The translations under genes were made by a program, and so were the position numbers. The notes beneath the pieces are model-generated. The model was given only the letters and a program-made list of their open reading frames with translations. It searched no databases and had not been told where the DNA came from. Shown piece after piece: positions 26,704 to 35,162 of a stretch of DNA of 64,000 nucleotides (its first letter is position 1; the number at the start of each line of letters is the position of its first letter). This DNA is from Roseibium sp. MMSF_3412 (GTDB taxonomy: Bacteria > Pseudomonadota > Alphaproteobacteria > Rhizobiales > Stappiaceae). Location: NCBI RefSeq assembly GCF_030733265.1, contig NZ_JASHJI010000020.1:1-64000 (forward strand), in the 5' to 3' direction.

Positions 26704-28170
26704 ATGCGCGTTTTTTGTGCGTCCGTCGCGACCGAGACCAACACTTTTTCTCCCTTGAGAACGGACTTTTCGGACTTTGAACAGAGCTTCTATGCACCGC
26801 CCGGCGAACACCCGGAAACACCGACGCTGTGCAGCGCCGTGTTCCCAGCGTTGCGCAAGCGCGCCGCACGTGGCGAGGTCGAGCTGATCGAAGGAACCGC
26901 AACGTGGGCCGAGCCCGGCGGCCTGTTGAGCGCCCCGACATGGCAGCGCCTGCGCGCCGAGGTTCTCGGCCAGCTAAAGGCAGCGTTGCCGCTCGACGCT
27001 GTCGTCTTCGGATTGCACGGCGCCATGATCGCCGATGGCTGCGTTGACTGCGAGGGCGATCTCCTGGAGGCCGCACGCGAGATCGCGGGCCCTGACTGCC
27101 GGATCGGAGCGACCTTTGACCCGCATAGCCACCTGAGTGAAAAACGGACGCGAAACGCCGACATCGTCACCGTCTTCAAGGAGTTTCCGCACACGGATTT
27201 TGTCGAGACCGGTGAGGCTTGTGCCGATCTGACACTCAAGGCCGCGCGCGGCGAAATCACGCCCGTTACAAGCGTTTTCGATGTCCGCATGATCGACGTT
27301 CTGCCAACCAGCCTTCAGCCGATGCGGGGCTTCATCGACAGGCTGAACGCACTCGAGCGCTCCGGTGAAATCCTTTCCGCATCGGTCATCCACGGTTTCA
27401 TGGCTGGAGACTCGCCCGATCTCGGGGCCAAGATCATCGTGACAACAAATGACGACAAGGCACGCGGCAACCGGCTCGCGCGCGATCTCGGGATGGAACT
27501 TTTCGGTTTCCGCGGGCGGGCAGCGCCGGAGTTTCTGCCACCCGTGGACGCCCTGGTCCGCGCAGACAAAAGCCCCCGTTCACCGGTTGTCATCGCGGAT
27601 GTCTGGGACAACCCCGGCGGCGGTGTCGCCGGCGATTCGACAATTCTGCTTCAACACGTGCTTGACCTCGGCCTGAAAGGCGTCGCACTCGGCACGATCT
27701 GGGATCCGATGGCAGTTCGGCTGTGTTTTGCCGCCGGTGAAGGCGCCGCGTTCGATCTCCGTTTCGGCGGCAAGACCTCGGCCCATGCCGGGCAGCCGAT
27801 CGATGCACGGGTTCGCGTGACCCGGCTGGTGGAAAATGCCGTTCAGAGCTTCGGTGCCTCCGTCGTGCCGCTCGGCAACAGTGCGGCGATCCGGATCGGG
27901 GATCTTGATATCGTCCTCAATACCAACCGGGCCCAGGCTTTTTCGCCCGATCTCTTCACAAATCTCGGCATCGATCTGGAGACAAAACGGATCCTCATCG
28001 TCAAGTCGACGAACCATTTCCACGGGGCTTTTGCACCGATCGCGGGAGAAATTCTTTATGCTGCCGTCGAAGGGCCTTATCCTAGCGACCCGCGCCGGAC
28101 CGCCTACACCCGTTTGAAACGCGAGATATGGCCGATGGTAGACAATCCCCATCACGAGGAACTCGCATGA
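26704..28170 (+). CDS. M81-family metallopeptidase (MlrC-like)
   Basis: The 488-residue protein has the MlrC N-terminal motif (FCASVATETNTFSPLRTDF), metal-site segments FGLHGAMIADGCVDCEGD and TFDPHSHLSEKRT, and the MlrC C-terminal domain (DVWDNPGGGVAGDST; KSTNHFHGAF). MlrC was first known from microcystin degradation, but most family members are of unknown peptide-like substrate and often sit beside TRAP or ABC transporters. The open frame continues upstream through the MITE, but homology starts at the ATG at 26704. The MITE lies directly upstream and no strong ribosome site remains. The stop overlaps the next gene by ATGA. Confidence 0.9.
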   Translation: MRVFCASVATETNTFSPLRTDFSDFEQSFYAPPGEHPETPTLCSAVFPALRKRAARGEVELIEGTATWAEPGGLLSAPTWQRLRAEVLGQLKAALPLDAVVFGLHGAMIADGCVDCEGDLLEAAREIAGPDCRIGATFDPHSHLSEKRTRNADIVTVFKEFPHTDFVETGEACADLTLKAARGEITPVTSVFDVRMIDVLPTSLQPMRGFIDRLNALERSGEILSASVIHGFMAGDSPDLGAKIIVTTNDDKARGNRLARDLGMELFGFRGRAAPEFLPPVDALVRADKSPRSPVVIADVWDNPGGGVAGDSTILLQHVLDLGLKGVALGTIWDPMAVRLCFAAGEGAAFDLRFGGKTSAHAGQPIDARVRVTRLVENAVQSFGASVVPLGNSAAIRIGDLDIVLNTNRAQAFSPDLFTNLGIDLETKRILIVKSTNHFHGAFAPIAGEILYAAVEGPYPSDPRRTAYTRLKREIWPMVDNPHHEELA

Positions 28171-29225
28171 TTTTCCCGACCCTCGACACACCTTGCGTCC
28201 TGGTGGACCTGGACATAGCCGAGGCCAATATCCGCAGGTACCAGGCCCATTGCGACGGCAACGGCTTGAGGTTGCGACCGCACATCAAGACGCACAAACT
28301 GCCGCGCCTGGCAAAATACCAGGTCGCGCAGGGTGCCGTCGGCATCACCTGCCAGAAGGTCAGCGAAGCCGAGGTGATGATCGCCGAGGGCGGCATCGAT
28401 GATGTCCTGATCACCTACAACATTCTGGGAGACACCAAGACGGCACGCCTGCGCGCGTTGTCCGAGAAAGTCCGGCTTTCTGTCGTCGCCGATAATGAAA
28501 CCGTCGCCAAGGGTCTGAGCAGGGCGTTCGCTGATGCAGCAAGACCGCTGACCGTGCTTGTCGAATGCAACACCGGCGCCGACCGCTGCGGTGTTGCTTC
28601 TCCGGCTGCCGCTCAAGAGATTGCCCGCCTGATCAACAGTCTGCCGGGGCTTGAATTCGGCGGACTGATGACATTCCCTCCGGTTGGCCGGATGAACGAG
28701 GCCGAGATCTGGCTGAACGAGGCCAAAACCCTGATCGAAGCCCAAGGACTTGAGGTGAAGGTGGTTTCTTCCGGCGGCTCGCCCGACATGTGGCAAACCC
28801 ACGGCCAGGGGCCAGTCACGGAACACCGGATCGGCACCTATGTCTACAACGACCGTTCGCTGGTCGCCCACGGGGCCTGCACCTGGCAGGATTGCGCGCT
28901 CACGGTGCTGGCAACCGTCGTCTCCGTTCCTTCCCCGAACCATGCAATCGTCGACTCCGGGTCGAAAGTTTTGACCACGGATCTCTTCGGTCAGGTAGGC
29001 CACGGCCACGTGCTTGGCCGCGATGATCTGGCAATCGATCAGCTCAGCGAGGAACACGGGCGTATCGTCTCCGATGGTCCGATCAATCTGACCGTCGGTG
29101 AAAGACTGCGGATCGTGCCCAATCACGCCTGCGTGGTCGCCAACATGCTGGACAGGGTCGAGGGCGTGCGCGGGCCGGATCTCATCGGGCCAATGCCTGT
29201 TGCGGCGCGCGGCCAGGTGTGGTGA
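28167..29225 (+). CDS. DSD1-family PLP enzyme (D-threonine aldolase / D-serine dehydratase-like)
   Basis: The 352-residue protein has the fold-type III alanine racemase-like N-terminal domain with PLP lysine in RPHIKTHKLP. A C-terminal domain contains NHACVVANM, whose His-x-Cys matches the zinc pair of eukaryotic D-serine dehydratase. The expected reactions are cleavage of D-threonine-like 3-hydroxy amino acids or dehydration of D-serine. The ATGA overlap with the M81 gene shows coupled expression. Together with RidA and the TRAP system it suggests catabolism of a D-amino-acid derivative. Confidence 0.88.
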   Translation: MIFPTLDTPCVLVDLDIAEANIRRYQAHCDGNGLRLRPHIKTHKLPRLAKYQVAQGAVGITCQKVSEAEVMIAEGGIDDVLITYNILGDTKTARLRALSEKVRLSVVADNETVAKGLSRAFADAARPLTVLVECNTGADRCGVASPAAAQEIARLINSLPGLEFGGLMTFPPVGRMNEAEIWLNEAKTLIEAQGLEVKVVSSGGSPDMWQTHGQGPVTEHRIGTYVYNDRSLVAHGACTWQDCALTVLATVVSVPSPNHAIVDSGSKVLTTDLFGQVGHGHVLGRDDLAIDQLSEEHGRIVSDGPINLTVGERLRIVPNHACVVANMLDRVEGVRGPDLIGPMPVAARGQVW

Positions 29226-29290
29226 TCCCGGCGCCTGGTCGAACCTGAATTTCAGTCGTCTATTCGAACCCCTCAACAACGGAGATTTAT

Positions 29291-29677
29291 ATGCCTATCG
29301 AACGCATCGGCGTGGAACGAACCGGAGCCGGCGGACAGAACCTGCCCTTTTCACCCGCTGTCAGGGCCGGCGACTTCGTGTTCATCTCTGGCCAGGTGGC
29401 AATGAAGGAAAACGGCGAGATTGAGCCCGGCGGGATCGAAGCCCAGACGAGACGGACTATGGACAATGTTGTCGCCGTTCTGGCAAAGGCAGGCTGCACG
29501 CTCGAGGATGTCGCCAAGGTCAATGTCTGGCTGGACGACACGCGGGACTTCTGGACCTTCAACAAGATCTACGCGAGTTACTTTCCGAACGGCGCTCCCG
29601 CCCGCTCGACGGTGAAGTCACAACTGATGGTCGACGCAAAGATCGAAATAGACGTTGTTGCCTACAAGCCTTTGTGA
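29291..29677 (+). CDS. RidA-family (YjgF/UK114) enamine/imine deaminase
   Basis: The 128-residue protein spans the RidA fold with FVFISGQVAMKENGEI, TRRTMDNVVAVLAKAGCTLEDVAKVNVWL, and the catalytic Arg-Glu region (PARSTVKSQL...KIEIDVVA). RidA proteins hydrolyse reactive 2-aminoacrylate-type intermediates. That fits the upstream PLP dehydratase-like enzyme, which could release such enamines. It is the last gene of the TRAP-M81-DSD1 run and is followed by a terminator. Confidence 0.92.
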   Translation: MPIERIGVERTGAGGQNLPFSPAVRAGDFVFISGQVAMKENGEIEPGGIEAQTRRTMDNVVAVLAKAGCTLEDVAKVNVWLDDTRDFWTFNKIYASYFPNGAPARSTVKSQLMVDAKIEIDVVAYKPL

Positions 29678-29698
29678 GGGCCGGCTGAAGCAGCAGCA

Positions 29699-29730
29699 GG
29701 ATGCGCGGCGCACCGCGCATCCTTGTTTCT
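29699..29730 (+). terminator. Intrinsic terminator after ridA
   Basis: GGATGCGCGG (29699-29708) pairs perfectly with CCGCGCATCC (29713-29722) around a CGCA loop, followed by TTGTTTCT. It separates the catabolic operon from dddL. Confidence 0.75.
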
Positions 29731-29862
29731 GCCGCTGCGCGCGATTGCCCTGAATTTCCTGTCGCTGCATTGCGCCAATTGGCGCGGAAACTGCTTGTTG
29801 ATTTCCACCGCATGGGTGCTATGTCCCGCGCAGGATCCGGAATTCAGCAACGAGGCAACAGC

Positions 29863-30555
29863 GTGCTAGAGGAAGACAAGGCAAACGGCGAGATCAGCCC
29901 GCCGGAGGATTATCTGTCCAATTACCCGGACTGGGGCTATCTGCTGCGCGAATTCTATGAAGCCTACCGCTTTCTGTCTTCCGGTGGCAGCGACAAGATC
30001 CGGTCGCATCAGCGGTCCGTGCGCGAAGCCATCAGCCGCGTCAGCAGGTCAAAGACGGTCATCGACTTCGGTGAGCCTGCCCAAAAACCGGTCACGGCGC
30101 ATCTGAAAAGGGCGCTGGACGAAGGCAGGCTTGAACGGACGGCACCGTTGATCCGCGCGATTGAGAGCGTCCAGGGGCAACTTGCCTGGCAATACGGATA
30201 CGAGAAAGTGCCGCGCGGGCTCAGCAAGAGCTATGCCTATGCGGAGCTGTGTGGCCCGAACGGTCCGGTCCTGACGACCGAAGTCATCCTTGGCCTTGTG
30301 CTGTTCGCACCCGGATGCGTCTATCCATCCCACGCGCACAGCGGCATCTCGGAGAGCTATATCTGTCTTTCGGGAGCCGTTTCGGAAAACCATCAGGGTG
30401 TTTACGCGCCCGGCTCCATGATCTTCAACCCGCCCGAGCACACGCACCGGATCACGGTGTCAAAGCTTGAACCCGCCCTCCTTGCCTATGCCTGGACGGG
30501 ACCACAGGACAAACTTGCCAGCCAGAAAATGGTGTTCAGCCGCAAGCGTAAATAA
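29863..30555 (+). CDS. dddL: DMSP lyase, DddL type
   Basis: This is predicted to cleave dimethylsulfoniopropionate into dimethyl sulfide and acrylate. The C-terminal cupin contains the metal-site set: His157 and His159 and Glu164 in YPSHAHSGISESYICL, a tyrosine nearby, and a late His in FNPPEHTHRIT. N-terminal segments (YLLREFYEAYRF, YGYEKVPRGLSKSYAYAELCG) resemble DddL rather than DddQ/DddW. With the GTG at 29863 (GAGG 7 bases upstream) the length is 230 residues, the usual DddL size; ATGs at 29812 and 29821 are alternatives without ribosome sites. DddL is known from related marine Stappiaceae. It probably has its own promoter. Confidence 0.82.
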   Translation: MLEEDKANGEISPPEDYLSNYPDWGYLLREFYEAYRFLSSGGSDKIRSHQRSVREAISRVSRSKTVIDFGEPAQKPVTAHLKRALDEGRLERTAPLIRAIESVQGQLAWQYGYEKVPRGLSKSYAYAELCGPNGPVLTTEVILGLVLFAPGCVYPSHAHSGISESYICLSGAVSENHQGVYAPGSMIFNPPEHTHRITVSKLEPALLAYAWTGPQDKLASQKMVFSRKRK

Positions 30556-30567
30556 GCGGTCAAACCC

Positions 30568-31416
30568 TTAAGCGGCTTCGGCGTCTTTGTCGATCACACG
30601 GCTGATCGTGAGCCTGGCAGGCTGAAGACGGCCATCGTCTGACACCCACCCTGGTTCACTGACCAGTTTCTCGCACTCGATCCCGAGCGCGGGAAAACTG
30701 AGACCCATGGAATGGGCAAGGGCCACACGGTCTCCGGGTTTCGGATTGAGGCCGCAACAGACCTCGCGCGTTCCCATCTTCAGGTGATGGGCGATATCCC
30801 ATTCCAGAACGACACCATTGTGCCGGGTAACGACCCAGCAATGCGCATCGTCGCAGCATCCGTTCTTTTCCTGCGGAAAGAAGTAGCCGGTCAGGTAGCC
30901 TGCGTCAAAGCCGGCGGCACGCAGCGATGCAATCAGGTAGGTGTTGATGTCGACACAGGACCCTTCGGTCAGCCCGCAGGAAAGGTAAGGTACCTCGTCG
31001 CAGCCGTCGTTGAAGCGAACGTCCGCATGCCCGTAGCGGAACTTTTCGGCGCAGGAGTTCACCAGCGCCTGGATCGCGGCGTGACCGTCCGTCTGCGTCT
31101 CGGCGATGTTGATCGCATCAAACACAAGCGCCTCGGCTGCGCGCGTGAACCTGTTCCGGTGTGGCGTGAAGATGCTGTCCGGGTAGCCGGGGCCGCCTTC
31201 CCTATATCTGTAGCGAACCTCGACCTGCTGCCCCGGTTCCGGAACAACGACCGCCACGATCTGGCCTGTCGTTGTCTCGCCGGTCAGGGTGTAGTTGCCG
31301 CCTGCGACTGCGAAGTGAACCGGCATCTGGTGCGGGGTCGGCAGGCCGACGGGAACAAGCAGTTTCCGGCTCGCGCCTTCATGTGGGGCGACAGTGACCG
31401 ATACATGCGTGTTCAT
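30568..31416 (-). CDS. Transglutaminase-like cysteine protease domain protein
   Basis: The 282-residue protein has a C-terminal transglutaminase-like core: nucleophile region EGSCVDINTYLIASLRAAGFD, His in DDAHCWVV, and Asp in VLEWDIAHH, giving a complete Cys-His-Asp triad. An N-terminal beta domain (~residues 1-105) precedes it. There is no signal peptide. Prokaryotic relatives are mostly uncharacterised peptidases. It is downstream of the arsR-permease pair on the same strand, 10 bp past the permease stop, so it may be part of that transcript. Confidence 0.85.
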   Translation of the reverse strand: MNTHVSVTVAPHEGASRKLLVPVGLPTPHQMPVHFAVAGGNYTLTGETTTGQIVAVVVPEPGQQVEVRYRYREGGPGYPDSIFTPHRNRFTRAAEALVFDAINIAETQTDGHAAIQALVNSCAEKFRYGHADVRFNDGCDEVPYLSCGLTEGSCVDINTYLIASLRAAGFDAGYLTGYFFPQEKNGCCDDAHCWVVTRHNGVVLEWDIAHHLKMGTREVCCGLNPKPGDRVALAHSMGLSFPALGIECEKLVSEPGWVSDDGRLQPARLTISRVIDKDAEAA

Positions 31417-31426
31417 CGAGCAGTCC

Positions 31427-32542
31427 TCAGATTGCGAGCTGGAAAATCAGGCCGGACAGGACCGCTCCGGCAAAGCCGAGCCCGAGATAGGTTGCAAAAA
31501 CCTGCGGCTTCACAAGGGACCACACAGCCGCCATGGCGGGGATCGAGCTGACCGCGCCGGCGATCATGAAGGCCATGGCCGCTCCCGCGCTCATGCCCTG
31601 TTCCATGAGGCCCGCCAGCAGAGGCGGCGCGACATAGCTGTTCAGGTAAGCCGGCATGCCGACCAGCGCGGAAATTGCGATTGAGCCGATACCCTCGCCG
31701 CCGACAACACCTGCGATCAGATTGGCCGGGACATAGGTGACAAGCGCGGCTTCCAGCACATAGGCCAGCGCCAGCCACTTCACCAGGAAGAACGCATTTG
31801 CCTTGAGTTCAGCGCCAAACTTCCGGGTACGCTCAGCCTCGCTCCAGAATTTCCAGACAGGTTTGCCAGTCAACGGAGATGCACCGCATCCGCACCCGTT
31901 TGCGGAAGAACCGATCTTGACCGGGTTTGAGAAAGCGCCCGTCTTCAGCAGCATGGAGACGAGGAACCCGCCGAAAAGCCCGAGCGCGACGGCGAATATC
32001 GCCTTGCCTATGGCGAAGGACCAGCCGAGTGCGCCAGCCGTGATCAACAGTGTCGGCGGATCGATCAGCGGCGAAGACAGCCAGAAGGCCATGATAGCGG
32101 ACAGCGGCGCACCGACGGCCAACAGCCCGGCGATGAACGGAATGACTTCGCACGAGCAGAAAGGCGCCAACCCGCCAAAGAGGGCAGCCAGCACGATGGC
32201 CTGCGTCTCGCGCCCCTCGAAGGCACGGGCGACGTAGGCTTCGGCTCCTGCCGCTTTCAGCCACGCGATCAACGCAACTGCAAAAGCAATATAGGGCAAT
32301 GTTCCGAGGAACGCTTTGACTGCAAAACTCACGAAAGGAACGAATTGCACCTGGTCCAGCAGCAGAACCAGAAGCGGGCCGCCGATCACGATCGTCCATG
32401 TTGACAAAAGAGCGTTCCGGCCGGGAAATGACGTCCAGCTCCATTTTGGTTTTTGCGCAGCGCTGCCGTCGGCTGTCGGCCCGCAGCAACGCGTTGCCTC
32501 GTTACCCTGGTCAAGCTCAATGCGATCGATCGTATCCGACAT
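31427..32542 (-). CDS. Metal(loid) efflux permease, UPF0718/ArsP_1-like
   Basis: The ~371-residue protein has eight or more membrane helices and the motif FGGLAPFCSCEVIPFIAGLL, typical of the permease family that includes ArsP-type and SO_0444-type exporters. A central hydrophilic loop contains NGCGCGAS, and a CC pair lies in the N-terminal tail (ATRCCGPT), both plausible metal ligands. The start at 32542 (MSDTIDRIELDQ) is chosen because the preceding in-frame residues overlap arsR out of frame. It is the partner of the ArsR repressor 23 bp upstream. The exported ion is not determined. Confidence 0.85.
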   Translation of the reverse strand: MSDTIDRIELDQGNEATRCCGPTADGSAAQKPKWSWTSFPGRNALLSTWTIVIGGPLLVLLLDQVQFVPFVSFAVKAFLGTLPYIAFAVALIAWLKAAGAEAYVARAFEGRETQAIVLAALFGGLAPFCSCEVIPFIAGLLAVGAPLSAIMAFWLSSPLIDPPTLLITAGALGWSFAIGKAIFAVALGLFGGFLVSMLLKTGAFSNPVKIGSSANGCGCGASPLTGKPVWKFWSEAERTRKFGAELKANAFFLVKWLALAYVLEAALVTYVPANLIAGVVGGEGIGSIAISALVGMPAYLNSYVAPPLLAGLMEQGMSAGAAMAFMIAGAVSSIPAMAAVWSLVKPQVFATYLGLGFAGAVLSGLIFQLAI

Positions 32543-32565
32543 CTGCCTTATCCCTGTCGCAGGCG

Positions 32566-32862
32566 CTAACGGGCGCCTTCGTCCACACAGCATTCTTTCA
32601 ATATGTACCCGGCAAGACCTTCCAGATGATCGAACGCCGCACGATTGACAACCGACCGGCCATCCTTTTCCTGGAGAACGAGGCCTGCTGAAGAAAGAAA
32701 CTTCAGGTGATGCGCGAGCGTGGAAGCAGCCATGCCGGTCCGGCTCTGGATATCGCCGACGGTCAAACCGCTCGGTCCCGCCTTGACCAGCGTCAGCACC
32801 ACCTGCAGACGGGCCTCCGAGCCAAGCGCAGCAAACCCTTGCGCAACTTCTTCCAGGTCCAT
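32566..32862 (-). CDS. ArsR-family metal-sensing repressor
   Basis: The 98-residue winged-helix repressor has the HTH in VGDIQSRTGMAASTLAHHLKFL. It has Cys-Cys near its C-terminus (ILKECCVDEG), a possible metal(loid) site distinct from the classical ELCVCD motif. It controls the adjacent efflux permease. A perfect inverted repeat sits 13 bases upstream of its ATG, as expected for autorepression. Confidence 0.92.
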   Translation of the reverse strand: MDLEEVAQGFAALGSEARLQVVLTLVKAGPSGLTVGDIQSRTGMAASTLAHHLKFLSSAGLVLQEKDGRSVVNRAAFDHLEGLAGYILKECCVDEGAR

Positions 32863-32875
32863 TCCATATCTCCAA

Positions 32876-32897
32876 TATAACTATATTTCTAGTTATA
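32876..32897. promoter_or_regulatory. ArsR operator: inverted repeat upstream of the efflux operon
   Basis: TATAACTA-N6-TAGTTATA is a perfect 8+6+8 inverted repeat in an AT-rich block between arsR and araC. Its form and position fit ArsR/SmtB-type operators. Confidence 0.7.
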
Positions 32898-33027
32898 TAG
32901 TTTTAATCGACGTGTCAAGGGCTACGAGCTTGGGAGAAAAGGTGGCACATGCCTGGTATCAATTCGCTTCCGTGAAGCGACGCCAGCAACATGCGCGGCG
33001 TGCTGCGATTGACTGGAACAAACCGCT

Positions 33028-34056
33028 CTACCTGCGCAACGGCAGCGGCCTACCGCCCTTGGGAAACCTGGTTCCGCGCGTCTGCGATGGCAGTTCGCCG
33101 AACAGCTTGTGATAGTACTTGCTGAACCGGCTCCATTCCCAGAAACCTTCTTCGGCCGCGATATCGCCGATACTGTCATTCAAACGATCACCGTCGAGGA
33201 GTTTCTGTCTTGCGCTGTTCAGCCTGATAACCCGGGCATATGCTGCCGGACCCATGTTCACATTGGACTTGAACGCGATTTCAAGGGTTCGCCTGGAGCT
33301 CTTTGTCGACAGCGACGCAAGGGCATCGGAATGCAGACTGGACTGCATTTGCGACTTGAGCGTTTCACGAGCGGAAACAAAGCGCTCGAACGAGCGGGAG
33401 CTGGTCAGAAAGTCCGGAGTGGGTGGGGCGAGCCACTCGAATGAAAGCGCGTTGGCAAGACCCGAAATCGCGAGATCCCCCAACGCATCCAGATAAGCCT
33501 GTCGCTTCAATGCGCTGGCGCATTGGATAAGGACTTCCATATCCTGCCGCAAACGTGTGGTCAGCCTTGCCGACCTTATGAACTCGGTTCGGCGGCCACG
33601 CGTTGCCAGCCAGTCAGCGACCTCCGGAATCAGAGCTTCATGGCTCAGGAGCACGTCCTGGTCGATGGCAAACAAGGCGGTCGCGCCGCCGGGCCGAAAA
33701 ACCTCAAAACAGTCCGCACAGGGAGGCGAAACACGTAATGTGTCGTCCCCCAGATTCGTTCCGTCGACAAAAAGTGAGGACTGCGGCCCCAGACCGAAAG
33801 CGAACAGGAAAGAGCCGGCTGGGATATTGCCGTCAATTTCCATCACATGACTGTGGTCTTCGATCATCACCAGCAGACCGCCGAAGTCGAGCATTTGCAC
33901 CTTGGAACTGCACTGCCCCTCACCCAGCTGAGAAATGCTTATGGAGCTGTCGGGCTTCTGCAAGAAATCCAGACAGTCTTCAATGTCACTCGATGTGAAG
34001 AGAGAGAAGTTGGAGTTCTTTTCTATTGCCTGATCTGGCAGAAACCACAACGCCAT
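33028..34056 (-). CDS. AraC-family transcriptional regulator
   Basis: The 342-residue protein has an unassigned N-terminal ligand domain (~1-220) and a C-terminal AraC double HTH (~235-335), with SRRTLEIAFKSNVNMGPAAYAR and IGDIAAEEGFWEWSRFSKYYHKLFGELPSQT, the classical second-helix region. The N-terminal part resembles regulators carrying a cupin-like AraC_N domain. The target and effector are unknown. The nearest gene read in the same direction is the arsR module; the divergent 294-bp region to its right leads to SDR/LLM genes. Confidence 0.88.
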   Translation of the reverse strand: MALWFLPDQAIEKNSNFSLFTSSDIEDCLDFLQKPDSSISISQLGEGQCSSKVQMLDFGGLLVMIEDHSHVMEIDGNIPAGSFLFAFGLGPQSSLFVDGTNLGDDTLRVSPPCADCFEVFRPGGATALFAIDQDVLLSHEALIPEVADWLATRGRRTEFIRSARLTTRLRQDMEVLIQCASALKRQAYLDALGDLAISGLANALSFEWLAPPTPDFLTSSRSFERFVSARETLKSQMQSSLHSDALASLSTKSSRRTLEIAFKSNVNMGPAAYARVIRLNSARQKLLDGDRLNDSIGDIAAEEGFWEWSRFSKYYHKLFGELPSQTRGTRFPKGGRPLPLRR

Positions 34057-34350
34057 ACGACAAACTCCTCTCCTTTGATGGCGTACTTAATTTAAAACTA
34101 ATTTATCATTACTGCCGGCATTAACAATCAAAGAAATCATATTTCTTGAGGTTTTTTGGAAAATTGTCATTTTTACTGATGCAAAAAACTGTATCAGTCA
34201 TCAGATGTATACTTGAAAAAGTCAATCAATACCTGATTCAGGAAGCCTGGCGAAAAGTGTAAATACCCGCGCCCGGGCCACGCGTGTTTTTCGGCGCGTG
34301 CGCGGCAACAGGCTGCGTAGCGGATACAACGTCCGGACCGGCGATTGCGG

Positions 34351-35154
34351 TCAGACCTCCACCATCGCGTCAACGGCGTCCATCAGTTCGTCGGCCTTCC
34401 GGTCATTCATGCCGTCGGGATGAGGGTTTGAGAAACGGCCGCTGTCATTGTCGAAATATTGACCGCTGGCAGAGGCGAATTCGTCGGCAAGCGCTGCCCG
34501 CAGCAGGATATCGACGCCGATGGAAAGATCGTTTCCGGCCACTCCGAAGCCTTCCTTCACCATCTTGCTGGCGAGCAGGGAACCCGGGTTGACGGCAACG
34601 ATCACCGGCCCGTCCGAGCCAAGCTGCCTGGCAAGGTGCCGCGACCACATGGTCAGTGCAAGTTTGCTTTGAGCATAGGCATCCATCGCGGAGAGGCGCA
34701 CCTTGCCGGCAAGAGCTTGCAGATTGACAGGCGCCTGGGCTGCCGAAGACAGATTGACCACCCGGCTTGAGGCATTCGTGAGTGGCAGAAGGCGTCTTGT
34801 CAGCAATACGGGCGCCAGGAGGTTGACCACGAAACGGATATCGAGGCCATCTTCCGTGACTTCGTTAGCCGTGCGAAGGATGCCTGCATTGTTGATCAGC
34901 ACATCGACCTTTGCGTGCTTTGCAGCAACCTCATCGGCCAGCCGCGCAACATCGCCAAGCCGTGAAAAGTCCGCCTGGTAAACATCCACCTCGCCCCCGC
35001 CGGCAGTTGCCGTGACAGCCTCCCGGGCGGCGGCAAGCTTTTGCGCGGAGCGCCCGTGCAGAAGTACGGTATGTCCTTGCTCGTGCAGTGCCTTGGCCGT
35101 TTCAAGTCCGATCCCGTCGGTCGATCCTGTCACCAGAATTGTCTTGCTCATCAT
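34351..35154 (-). CDS. SDR-family NAD(P)-dependent oxidoreductase
   Basis: The 267-residue protein has the cofactor motif [15 protein letters not shown], the NNAG motif ([11 protein letters not shown]), and a catalytic Ser-Tyr-Lys set ([18 protein letters not shown]), where Tyr-x3-Lys is intact. Its overall look is that of retinol dehydrogenase/oxidoreductase-like SDRs, substrate unknown. Its ATG lies 8 bp after the LLM gene stop and carries AAGG, so the two are probably an operon. Confidence 0.92.
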   Translation of the reverse strand: MMSKTILVTGSTDGIGLETAKALHEQGHTVLLHGRSAQKLAAAREAVTATAGGGEVDVYQADFSRLGDVARLADEVAAKHAKVDVLINNAGILRTANEVTEDGLDIRFVVNLLAPVLLTRRLLPLTNASSRVVNLSSAAQAPVNLQALAGKVRLSAMDAYAQSKLALTMWSRHLARQLGSDGPVIVAVNPGSLLASKMVKEGFGVAGNDLSIGVDILLRAALADEFASASGQYFDNDSGRFSNPHPDGMNDRKADELMDAVDAMVEV

Positions 35155-35162
35155 GGTCCACC

